In this document: positions 1-9,347 of the stretch, in pieces
How the letters are laid out: the number at the start of each line of letters is the position of its first letter
Position numbering within the stretch: position 1 is the stretch's first letter
NCBI RefSeq assembly: GCF_000003605.2
Contig: NW_003132353.1
Coordinates: 165,319 to 188,949 of the forward strand
Reading direction: 5' to 3'
DNA length: 23,631 nt
DNA from: Saccoglossus kowalevskii
Taxonomy: Eukaryota > Hemichordata > Enteropneusta > Harrimaniidae
Made by a program: the position numbers and the translations under genes
Notes under the pieces: model-generated
The model's input: the letters and a program-made list of their open reading frames with translations, nothing else
Told to the model about the DNA's origin: nothing
Database searches by the model: none

Positions 1-24
1 TTATTTTCTGTTTTCATATCCAAG

Positions 25-137
25 TCGAATATCGATGTTTGTTGGAGAAATAATTATTGGAGTGATCAAACTGCTGGTCTTCACCACTATGATATTCATG
101 TGTTCCCATTACTGCTTGACCCTGCCTCCCCGAGCCG
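25..137 (+). CDS. Exon of a large extracellular domain protein (5'-partial gene)
   Basis: After a pyrimidine-rich tract ending in AAG (1-24), the + strand reads in one frame as SNIDVCWRNNYWSDQTAGL followed by HHYDIHVFPLLLDPASPS, then reaches a GTAACT donor at 138. The aromatic-rich pattern CWxNxYWxDQTxGLHHYDIxVF resembles, from memory, the start of a repeat in big uncharacterised extracellular proteins of hemichordates and amphioxus, which have beta-sandwich-like modules. The exon ends in phase 2, two bases into a codon. The exon at 870 needs a phase-1 partner and a direct join would run into a stop, so at least one linking exon is unidentified. The exon start at 25 is inferred from the acceptor; it could begin outside the window because the frame is open to base 1. 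Function unknown; probably cell-surface or secreted. Confidence 0.5.
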
Positions 138-272
138 GTAACTCCAGATGAGCAGCGTACCCATGGTGTCGAAAACTAACCTGCCATTGTCAACGTCGTA
201 AATTACAATGGTTTTACAAGAAGAAGGTACGATGTACACCGTTTCAATAAGTAACAACTTCTGGCTACAAAG

Positions 273-419
273 CAGGGGCGGATTTAGAGGGGAGCCGAGG
301 GGGCCTCGGCCCCCTATCTGTAACCACCCGCAAGGGCTTCGCGCCATCGGCGCTCGCGAACTAGGTCTTCGGCCAACTTATCGCCCCCCCCCCTATTCCA
401 GAATCCTAGACCCCCCCTG
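273..419. mobile_element. hAT-like MITE (147 bp) with CAGGGG termini
   Basis: The segment starts CAGGGGCGGATTTAG and ends CCTAGACCCCCCCTG, whose reverse complement starts CAGGGGGGGTCTAG, so the ends form imperfect terminal inverted repeats. It is flanked on both sides by CAAAG (268-272 and 420-424), a perfect 5-bp target duplication. The interior is GC-rich, in contrast to the AT-rich surroundings, and holds a hairpin with arms GCCGAGG and CCTCGGC and a run of nine or more C. CAGGGGCGGAT-type ends are typical of non-autonomous hAT elements in marine invertebrates and fish (recall). It carries no transposase. It sits in the intron between the exons at 25 and 870, near where a linking exon is expected. 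Confidence 0.7.
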
Positions 420-869
420 CAAAGCGCTTGTGTTATGTCAAATTCACATAGACGAATATCCGCCACGACCACAGATCAAAAAAGAGTAGCAATATACCAC
501 TTTCTCGAAAGTCAAAGATACAGTGTTTCCAATGAACGCGCATAACGTTTTGGGGTGGAACGTAAAATTGCACGCGTGATATTGTGCTTCTGGGTGCACC
601 AATCGACGTCACCAAAATAAAATTCCCTTCTATCGACTATCAGCAAACTGACATGTTTGTATTTTCCGCCATGACAACCTCATTCTCGAAACTTCAGAGA
701 AAGTGGCCTATGCGAGCCACAGAGCCACATGTATCATAGATGCATTTCGTCGCTAGAGGGCGATCTGTCATTTCAAGAATTTTGAACAGTCACTTGCCAC
801 CAGTTTTAACCAGATGCGTCATTTAAAACAAATTGATTATAAGGATGAATGAATAAATGTTGGTTACAG

Positions 870-1042
870 GAATGTACGCAGTCGTTCTAAGTGTGGTAGA
901 CAGAGCAGGAAATAGGGAAATAGCAAGACGATTCGTCATGTATGACAACCAAAACCGGATTCAAATAAACACGACAAATCCGATCACAGTAGAGAATGTA
1001 ACAACCAACTTCGGATATAAGTGGCTTCTTTTGTCGACTGGG
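870..1042 (+). CDS. Exon of the same extracellular protein (MYAVVLSVVDRAGN motif)
   Basis: The acceptor TTACAG ends at 869 and the donor GTGAGT starts at 1043. After two bases completing a split codon the exon reads MYAVVLSVVDRAGNREIARR, then FVMYDNQNRIQINTTNPITV, and ends TTNFGYKWLLLSTG. The pattern GMYAVxLxVxDRAGNxxxARRFVxYD is the most recognisable signature of the hemichordate/amphioxus extracellular family and looks like the last beta strands of an Ig- or cadherin-like module. NTT and NVT are potential N-glycosylation sites. The exon ends in phase 0, which fits the exon starting at 2253. No frame lesion is visible in the exon. Confidence 0.72.
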
Positions 1043-1126
1043 GTGAGTAAAATAATTCCCATCCACAAACACACAATAATGTTAATATTATATACACCCT
1101 ACTCCCTCGCACAATCAGATTTGTCG

Positions 1127-1142
1127 TATATATATATATATA
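1127..1142. repeat. (TA)8 microsatellite
   Basis: A pure TA dinucleotide run lies in the intron between the exons at 870 and 2253. No function is implied. Confidence 0.9.
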
Positions 1143-1539
1143 ATGACAATTTTTTGTGATAAAGCTGTGTAATAATCGATGTCTTCATACGATATATTTT
1201 AATACATACCCCATTGAATCACGCATGCGGACTATTATTGATGTCATTATGCCATCATCTTTGTTTTGTTTGTGGTTTTAAGCGATATTTATTGGAGTAT
1301 GTATCATATTAATTTGAATAATTCTGGTAGTTTCAGATATCCGTTAAAATACGTTTGTGTTATAAAGCTGCATATACCTCGAGCATCATTTCTAAAACTT
1401 CCAACCTCTCCGTGTTCGTATGCTTGTTTCACTCATGTTTCGTGGAAATGTCATATGAATTGTTTAACAACCATGGATTAAACTGACCCAAATATTGGTG
1501 ATCTTAGTACTGTAATGCACAATATTCTTCAACCCAGAT

Positions 1540-1860
1540 TTTAAAACCCGAAGCCTGTTTTCAATAACCGATATCCCAGGTTTAATAGCCCATAAACCAG
1601 TTTCTATAACTCATTATCAAGTTCTTTAACTTATAACCCAGTTTTCTTCATCCATAACCAAGTTTTCATAACTCATAACCCATTTTTCTTCACCCATAAC
1701 CAAATTTTCATAACTCATAACCCGGTTTTCTTCACCCATAACCAAGTTTTCATAACTCATAATCCAGTTTTCTTCAACCTATAACCAAGTTTTCATAACT
1801 CATAACACAGTTTCTATAACTCATAATTGTTATCCAATTTCCATAACTTAAAACCCTGTT
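1540..1860. repeat. Intronic minisatellite, 21-bp monomer with 42-bp higher-order unit
   Basis: A degenerate tandem array of short blocks of the type CATAACNNAGTTTTC followed by ATAACT or TTCACC. In the centre (about 1640-1800) two alternating variants, one with TTCTTCACCCATAACCA and one with TTTTCATAACTCATAACCC, make a 42-bp dimer repeated about four times. The edges decay into single 21-bp-like monomers (for example TTTCTATAACTCAT near 1595 and 1812). It lies in the intron between exons 870-1042 and 2253-2489 and contains no coding frame. Confidence 0.85.
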
Positions 1861-2252
1861 CCCATCATTTAAAACCTGTGTGGATTTTCAGGCGTTCACA
1901 TGCACAGACTACACTAACAGTTAACTGTATTATTCTGAAACCCACGATAATTGATCATGGTGTTTTATACTACGAGGTTATTACGAGAATAACTCAAAGT
2001 ATGTACGAAGACATAATAGCAGGAGTATCGACCGACGCGCAGCGGAGGTCGATGCGACGACGTACTGTCTGAGTGACAGATGTATAATAATAATGCATAT
2101 TCAAAGCAGTCAATCACATGCGTTGCTTCTGGAACTCATCGTAGTGCAATGTATTCATATTCGTTTAAATCTTTTGAACATAGTTTATCATATATAGAAT
2201 ATCACTGCGCACGTCATTGTCATATGTTAATCGTTTTTCATGGAACCAGTAG

Positions 2253-2489
2253 GTTACAGTCAAATGGGGTGGACATTTCTACAATGAATTCCACGAAGAT
2301 ATGGGACTGCTCAATGCTATTACGGAAAACGACCCACAGATGCAACCTGGATATGACGAGGACGTAGGACAACCACCAACGTCACGGTCACGAGAGGCAA
2401 TAGCCAATGTAGATGGCATTATCAAATTTGAGCTTGGGTACACTGGCCCGAATTCAATAAAATGGTCCACTGTTGTTGCAGCCCCAAAG
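2253..2489 (+). CDS. Exon of the extracellular protein (WGGHFYNEFHEDMGLLNAI motif)
   Basis: Starting after ACCAGTAG (acceptor AG at 2251-2252) the frame is VTVKWGGHFYNEFHEDMGLL, then NAITENDPQMQPGYDED, then REAIANVDGIIKFELGYTG, ending VVAAPK before a GTGAAC donor at 2490. The 237 bases are 79 whole codons, in phase with both neighbours. A more obvious-looking ACAG acceptor seven bases later would break the frame, so the TAG acceptor was chosen. The block W..HFYNxxHE..GxL followed by a Gly/Asp/Pro-rich segment and an I.KF strand matches what I recall of the middle of the repeat module in this family. Overlapping frames on both strands across this stretch are shadows. Confidence 0.72.
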
Positions 2490-2999
2490 GTGAACACACT
2501 CACAGTCAGCCGCCAATCGAGACACTAATCGAGTCAGTCGCTAATACAGACAATCAGTCAGTCGCCAGTAATGGCTCAAAGTCATTATATAGGCAATAGT
2601 GGCTCCTCATTGGTCCATAGTTCACTCACCAATAATGGCTCAGGGTACATTAAAGATGGCAGTCGTGGATGCCAGTTTTCTGACTTTGTTCATACAGTAC
2701 AGAACCGCAAATAGAATACATAACCAGAGTCAGTCAAAGCGCAGCTGTAATATGTATATTGAATATCCCTTTGTGATAAGCAGCTGCCTCTAGCAACGGA
2801 TGCTTTAATGTTTTCATTATCCGTCAATAACAAAATAATGTTTGGTTCAAAATGTTAATTAATTATATACTCTGAACGAATGACGACAAAATTGTAATTG
2901 TAAGGTAATTGTTGCTTTCAGCCCTGTGCGCTATTTTTACATCTCAGAAACGCTTTGACGTATAGAAAAGATTTATTGTATACATATCATGCCTTGCAG

Positions 3000-3208
3000 A
3001 TAGAAAACCAACTTTTTATATGGGTTAATGACGGCGATAAAATACAAATTTGGGTAAAGGCTTATGATGTCATGGGAAACTTTGCGGTTGAATCGAATGA
3101 CTTCTTGGTTGATTCAACTCCGCCCATATTAACTGGTATCGGCATAGCTAACAGAAATGGTAGCAAATTATCAATCGACGATGATGTTTTGTTTCTTGAC
3201 AGTAGTCG
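3000..3208 (+). CDS. Exon of the extracellular protein (WVKAYDVMGN / DSTPP motif)
   Basis: The acceptor GCCTTGCAG ends at 2999 and the donor GTGAGA starts at 3209. The frame reads IENQLFIWVNDGDKIQIWVK, then AYDVMGNFAVESNDFLVDST, then PPILTGIGIANRNGSKL and ends FLDSS plus two bases (phase 2). The motif GDxIQIWVKAxDxMGN...DSTPP is a typical beta-sandwich domain end followed by a Pro-Pro linker, as in fibronectin-III-like or Ig-like extracellular repeats. It joins in phase to both neighbours: AAG|ATA upstream and CG|A downstream, giving an arginine. Confidence 0.75.
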
Positions 3209-3677
3209 GTGAGACGACCATTTGCTTTTTCATACAGTGATTTATTTTCATTGCAGTAAGATCAGCACTTAGGGAAGCATTAACTTTCATACGATGGGTG
3301 TCCAAGATGTTCACAACCTTGTATTACACGTATATGTGGGTTCAACATTTTGAGACTGCATGCATCGGTAAAATTGGACTTTTCGCTAGATCAAAATCTG
3401 TATCAAATGTTCAGTTACTACATATCAGTTAATAGTTTCCAACACTGACTATTTTGTGTTTACTGCACGAAATAGACTTATTTGTCGTATTCATTGATTT
3501 AATATTGTTAGACTACGGTCGTCGACAATGTCCATGATAGCTTACCTCTAAATAACATCAACGGAATATTTCGAGTTCTACTTACTATCATATTTGTATG
3601 TTTTATTAAAATAAATTTTCCATTTCACAATGAATATTTCCTTTCAACTCGTTGTATTGATTAATATGATTTTTCAG

Positions 3678-3822
3678 AATTACAATAAATGTGGGTGACA
3701 CTCACAGTGGGATTTACAGTAATGCGTGGCAAATTACCGACAAACTTCTCGCCTACCTTGCTCCTCCGACTCAACTATCATCTGCTCTGACCACATATAA
3801 TGTTCTGAAGGGGTTGACATGA
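3678..3822 (+). CDS. Apparent last exon of the extracellular protein, or degenerate continuation
   Basis: After ATTTTTCAG the single base A completes the split CG codon, and the frame continues ITINVGDTHSGIYSNAWQIT, then DKLLAYLAPPTQLSSALT and on to TGA at 3820-3822. The first part, reading SSR-ITINVGDTHSGIYS across the junction, closely follows the expected start of the next module (SRVxVxVxDxHSGIYSVxW in my memory of the family). The later residues look unlike a structured domain, with no TM helix or anchor. Either this is a real short C-terminus, or a donor and later exons are missing and the locus is truncated or pseudogenised. No strong GT donor is seen after the TGG codon. Confidence 0.55.
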
Positions 3823-4931
3823 CTTGTTTAGTTATGTCGAATATTCCTCATCTACAACAAGCAATGGCTACTTGCGGCGGCGATTGTCGCGAAGAACATT
3901 AACCTACATGTTCTGAATTCCGCTCAACAAACCACAAACGCAAACATAGACCATGACAGAATATTGACAAAACTTACCCTCATCCATTAGTAAACGGACT
4001 AAGACATGTCAAATGAGCTCATCACAAAAAAAAATCATTCAAAAATGGGACAGTTTAAAAAGAACAGCCAATCCCACAACACTGGCACTATATACAATGC
4101 TACCACATACCAAATAAATATTAAAGAATGCACTACTAGAAATGTAACATATTACAACCACCATTACTTCAATAAAATGAGTGCAAGCGAAATATGCATC
4201 GTCAAAGGTCGTCATAGATCAAAGATACCTAAGAGTGTTTGCATGTAAGAAGATCCAATCAGACCAGATATGAATTTAGGTTAAGGTTTGTCAAAGTATT
4301 ACATGTAGCCTCCGAAGTTGATGGATAATTTCCCTGACATAGAGTTGTATAATTCGATTCCATAAGTTACTGATAACAAGAGCATCAATGTAATAAAATC
4401 TCGAGTATTATTAATGATTAGAAATGATGTGATTTGAAAAAAGAGGAATTGTTAGAACAAAACAAAGAAAACAATAACTGTGTATATTTCCAGACAATGA
4501 ACAACCCGGAGCTATGTTTTATGTTTCGGTGAATGCAAGAAAATGAACACATGTTGAATTTTGATCAATGAATAGTGAATATTCAACGAAGTTGTGCAGA
4601 CAGCGTCTGAATTTTAACAAGTTCTGAACGAATTTCAATATTTAGAACCATGAAGAAGTTTGCTAAGAATACAATTTCATGTTAAAAAAACATTGATCGG
4701 TCGAAGCTGATTAGTTACCAGTTGAAACGATGGTTTGTTACTACATATTTGAAGTTCATTTCCAAAATAAGCATACTGTGTGTTGAATACCTTTTATAAG
4801 CGACGTTCTTCGTTTTTGTGGAATCATGATCCGTTAATATATTAGTCAATTATATACACTCAAAACATGTTAAATGTTGTTATATAAATTAGATTCAGAA
4901 AAGTAGTTCAATACGAATCATATAATTACAG
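3823..4931. other. No gene recognised
   Basis: AT-rich DNA between the last extracellular-protein exon and the acidic exon. An open frame at 4006-4248 begins with ATG but is Lys/Asn/Thr-rich with no domain, and it has the composition expected of unconstrained A-rich sequence. If the acidic exon belongs to the same gene, this is its intron. Confidence 0.5.
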
Positions 4932-5071
4932 GGGAGAAGACAGAGTTAGATGAGATGACACAGGAAGATGAAATGATGACAGAAGATGAAGATGATGAGG
5001 AGGCCGTAGAAGAGGAAGAGGAAGAAGAAGACGGCGAGGATATAATTATTGATTACACAAATCCACAATAG
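4932..5071 (+). CDS. Acidic C-terminal-type exon
   Basis: The acceptor ATAATTACAG ends at 4931. Two bases complete a split codon (phase-1 intron), then 45 codons read EKTELDEMTQEDEMMTEDED, DEEAVEEEEEEEDGED and IIIDYTNPQ, followed by TAG at 5069-5071. Over half the residues are Asp or Glu. Such tails occur on cytosolic ends of membrane proteins and on chaperone or chromatin proteins, so no function can be assigned. After the TAG the same frame stays open for 24 codons to TGA at 5144-5146 and ends EDEEYEDIVIYYTSP, an imperfect copy of EEDGEDIIIDYTNP. The parent gene is unknown; the extracellular-protein gene upstream on the same strand is one candidate. Downstream AATAAA motifs occur, for example at 5553-5558. 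Confidence 0.4.
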
Positions 5072-5146
5072 GTAGTGGAAACACAGGCAATAGGGAACGA
5101 GGATGAAGAGTACGAGGATATAGTTATCTATTACACCAGTCCGTGA

Positions 5147-7881
5147 ACGTATTTAAAGCATTATATGACATTTGATCAACATCATTACAAACATACAATA
5201 CTAAGCATTTTTATGCACCATATACCACAATGGAAAAGCACAAGAAAGTTTAACTTTTAATTTGTAGTCTATGACGAGTCTGATTTTGGTTTTATTGACT
5301 ACCATTTACATAGTTACCACCTCAAAAGTAAACCTAATAATTGTCAATGTTTAGTATGCTTAGTAAAATTGTACCCAGCATGTACGTCATTTCGATATTT
5401 TATTTCTTCCGGGCTTATATGTAACGGAACGTCATATACTACATTTGTGTCACACAATGTTACCCTTTGATAGGATGCAAAAGCGAAGGAGCATAGTGCA
5501 TCAAATACATACGAGCTACGAGCCTTTTTACTTCTTCAAAAATATGTATGTAAATAAAAATCATACACCACATATGTGTCACAGTTTGTTAATCTCCTCT
5601 TAGGTTTAAATAAAATGAACGTCCTCTTCTTTTTCTCTAGGGTCTATATGCAAAAACACATTGTACACCACAATATGTACCACAGTTTACTATCCTTGTC
5701 CAATATTCGGTAATATAATTCTAGTTCATTATAACATAATTTTACAAAGGTGCTACTAAAATGCATGTCAATGCAAATACTGACGTTATTACTTAAATTG
5801 GGATACAACACACTCAATTGCAAATATGATGCAGTTTTTCTTCATTTCACTTATTTTTTAGACACGAAGTTTACTTTTAACAAAATCCGACATTATATTT
5901 TGTTGAACTTGTGCCATTATTCTAACTATTCTGTCACACTTGAAGTCGGATTCAGGACATTTTCTTCATACTTACTTATACCACTCTTTGTCACATGCAC
6001 GTGTACTTTAATGTTTTGTTTTGTTTTGTTTTTACTATGAAACTCCTCGTCTTTGCCAGTCCTTTTGAAAAACTATACGATTCGAATGTTTGAATAGTTT
6101 GCACATTTATGAACTCATTGCTGTATTTTCTTTATCATCATGGTTCTACTTTTGCTTGCCAATATTCGTCGAAACGCCGTAGAATTTGTAACGGAATTCT
6201 ATGAATTCCTATTATTGCGTGTCCTTGAAACTCAAAATAGGATGTGGAAAATCAATGTGTAAATATTGCTGTATACATTATCATTTTATTATGCATCCCA
6301 AACAGAAACTCCCGAGTTATTTGATTGTGTTCACTAAAATGCAAAAGTCTTGTATTTCTATTCAATTCTTTCTTGCTGACCGGAGGTGCAAATCTGTTAC
6401 GCTCTTGTTTCTTTGTTTGATTTAAATATTCTTTGTCCTCCATTGGCGTTTCGGTATCAAATTGAGAACATGAATGCAAAATTGCGTGAGTATACTATTA
6501 TTATATCACGCATGTCATTAAGTAATCGAGTGTTGGGCAACAATATTTTCGATTTATATTTCACTTCTCTTTTTGGGGGTACAAGTCGGTAATTGTACAG
6601 GCTCTTACAGGTTTACTACTAAATGTAAACTTACTCGAACACGTGCGATTACCTATACATTATTATTAAACCTTAAAATTGTGTATGTAATCAATCCAAC
6701 CGCAGTGGCCGGGAAAAGGTTATGCTGGTGCTGCTACGTTATTGTTTTTGATATAGTATGTATGCAGTCACATCTTCTTGAGCAATGACAAATTTACTTT
6801 AACAATTTTATGGTAACATCATTATTGTAAAATAAAAATAAAGGGGATATTTTGAGTATCATATTGTGTAAATCTCCATTCAACAGTTCTTTGTTAAATG
6901 ACTGCGGTTGTTGCCACACGCATGTACCAGATTAGTTAATACAATTTGCTACAATTCAAATGTTCGCGCATTAACAGAAACCGCTTTGAGCGCTGAATAG
7001 TGTAAATACCCATATTTTTATGAAATATTTGAATCCACTTCCTGTTCGTGGATTGTTCATTTCAGGCAGATCAATACTCATATGTATCTGCATCATACAA
7101 TATAGTTATTAAATTTTGATAAGTTATGGGAGTATACATTTGCTGAAAATACAAATCTTGAGGTAATATAGTATGTAGCTGGTAATGCTTCGCAAGCGAG
7201 CGCAGATCAGAAAATTTAATGATTCGCCAAAAATAGAACTGACGTAACCATAGAACGTCGAAGCGCGTCGACTGCGGTAATTGAGTTATAAGTTCCCGTG
7301 CGAGTTGAACGTGATTCAAGCTGACGGAAAGCAGGGTGTACAATCAAAATACTCGAAACGCTATTAACAATTTTCAGTCAGATGCCAGAAACAGATTTCC
7401 TTATTAATTAAAATCATTCTGGCGATGTTTTATCATTAATGAGCTGTTTCGCTTCTCATACTTTGTGAAACAACAATCGAAACGGCGCCGCTCAATTACC
7501 GGAAGTGCAATTCTTGCGGTATATAGACTTATTACATATTCCATATTCTATACACTTGTTATTTATAGAGTTCGCTCTGCTTCGTGGATTTCGGTCCTCT
7601 CGCTGGCCTCGCTATATTTTACACACTTGTGCAACTCAATACTGTGCCCCAAATCTTAATTAGTTAAGTTTCCCTGCTGCCACCCGACGTGTGTTTATTT
7701 TATGTAAACACCTAATCATTTTATTAATCATGTTTGTTTTCACATGTTGTAAACACTCAAACGAAATCCGGTTTGAGACTATTGGCACATCAATGGTAAA
7801 TACAGAAAAATCAACCACAACCCACAAGAAAACCATCACTATGTTTATTGATAGCCTTTTTGCTACATTATTTTTTATTAT

Positions 7882-7883
<2 letters not shown>
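5147..7883. other. Non-coding stretch without recognised gene
   Basis: Apart from the degenerate repeats near 5421-5705, this AT-rich region holds only short low-complexity frames rich in Cys, Phe and Leu that fit chance. Poly(A)-like signals occur (5553, about 5605 and about 6830). The patches 7180-7340 and 7480-7620 are richer in CpG (for example GTCGAAGCGCGTCGACTGCG near 7258) than the surroundings, but no promoter elements or domain-bearing frame could be identified there. Confidence 0.5.
5421..5705. repeat. Three degenerate direct repeats
   Basis: Three spaced copies of a motif like ATACACCACATATGTGTCAC followed by AGTTTGTTA lie near 5433, 5568 and 5663 (for example CATACTACATTTGTGTCACA, CATACACCACATATGTGTCA, GTACACCACAATATGTACCA). 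The copies are spaced about 135 and 95 bases apart and are imperfect. Open frames in the neighbourhood are short and unremarkable. Confidence 0.5.

Positions 7884-7947
<64 letters not shown>
7884..7947. repeat. (GT)32 microsatellite
   Basis: An uninterrupted GT dinucleotide run of 64 bases. It can form Z-DNA and is expected to be length-polymorphic. The translated Val-Cys run in the frame across it is an artefact of the repeat. Confidence 0.97.
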
Positions 7948-7951
<4 letters not shown>

Positions 7952-9347
7952 TAATAAATCCGCTCACAAGTGAGCATAGTTTGTTATAAAACAAATTTTC
8001 GAGAAATGTATTTTACATGTGCAGTTTCTCGCTATAGCTCGCCCATAGTCAGTTCAGTATTACTGTTTCTGGTTACCATGATGAACAGTCTGTTGTTTCC
8101 AACAGGCATTAACCTCCTAGTGATTACTGACATATGGTTCAATGGAGTTTAGAGATTAGTAGTAGGGAAACAGCTCTCGACAGCTGAATTATACGTAGTG
8201 CTATTTCAGTACCAATCCTATATTGAGTATTTGCACTCCCGATGATCACACTCAATAATCACACTGAATTACGCATTTAAAAACAAACGTTTATGTATAA
8301 TTTTACTGTAGAATAACCATATTAAACTTTTACTTAATGCAGGTCATACAATAGAACACAATACAAGACACATTAAATATGAAATTGTTGTGACAATACA
8401 ATCAATTCGTGAATGATATGGACGTCACACTGTTATACTCATAATTCCTGAAAACCTTTGATGGAAAACGTGATATTTAAATATAGGAACCACAATTATA
8501 ATGTTTTCAACATTTTATAACCTGCTATATTATTATAATCGCATACATTATTTACGAGGGCATTACCACATATTTCATATCCCGTTCAAGCCACATAACA
8601 TGAATCGCGCAGATACGATCGTCCATGTATGAAAAAGGATAATCTCAGTATGTACAGATGGTACAATGAGAAGTGCAGAACGTATGGTTAATAAACCCTA
8701 TTCAACAAATGCAACGCAGGTTGAAGCAAAGATTTTGAGGAACTCTAGCCGTAGGAGTAGTTATCTTGGCTGCTTGGTTCTATACAACCTTAAGGTAAAT
8801 AGGCTGACACATTTGACCATTGATTTCTAACTTAATTAGCGAATTTGGAGAGATAAAACGTATGTAGGTATTGACATATATCTCTTTACTGTTTTGTCAT
8901 GGTTGTATACGTCGAGATGAAAATGAAAACACACATGGACGGCATGTCATATATATGGTGTAAAATTAGCTAATATTCATTTATATATTACACTGAAACA
9001 AGTATGTGTCAACTCCTTTTAGAATTCAGCCAATGGTGAATGAGAAACATTTTGTTTGGGTGCTATTATTTAAAAATATATTAATATCGCTAGGTACATA
9101 AATACCATTTGTCTGTATATAGTACAACTAGTAACATCGTCGATATTATATTCTGTCTGTGGATTTATAAATTTCTTAACATTATCTCATTTATATTACT
9201 TTGACATCTTCTTATGATAAGTTACCCATTATTACGTAATAACAGGGGAATGGTAAGCGACGAGAAACAGTCAAGGAGGTCTATATTTGAACAAACATTT
9301 CATGGCATATCCCGCAAGACTGTCGAAAATATACGTACAGTTGTAAC
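7948..9347. other. No gene recognised
   Basis: AT-rich intergenic or intronic DNA. Only short open frames without domain features were seen (for example 7970-8152). No repeat or RNA gene was identified by eye. Confidence 0.5.

Noticed and set aside
96..347. 83-codon minus-strand frame covering the first exon and the MITE.
   Set aside because: It is the shadow of the plus-strand exon at 25-137 plus GC-rich MITE sequence, and has no independent features.
4006..4248. 80-codon frame with ATG.
   Set aside because: Asn/Lys/Thr/His-rich composition of A-rich DNA, no motif, no splice-site support and no neighbouring context.
5750..6788. Several consecutive 68-96 codon frames on both strands.
   Set aside because: They overlap one another, are dominated by Cys/Phe/Leu/Ile as in AT-rich random sequence, and show no splice-phase continuity.
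7250..7510. Apparent inverted repeat between GCGGTAATTGAG (about 7271) and CTCAATTACCGG (about 7491).
   Set aside because: The match is only about 11-12 bases and does not extend on either side, so it was not considered an element.
7691..7954. Frame ending in a long Val-Cys run.
   Set aside because: The run is the translation of the GT microsatellite, and the remainder has no domain.
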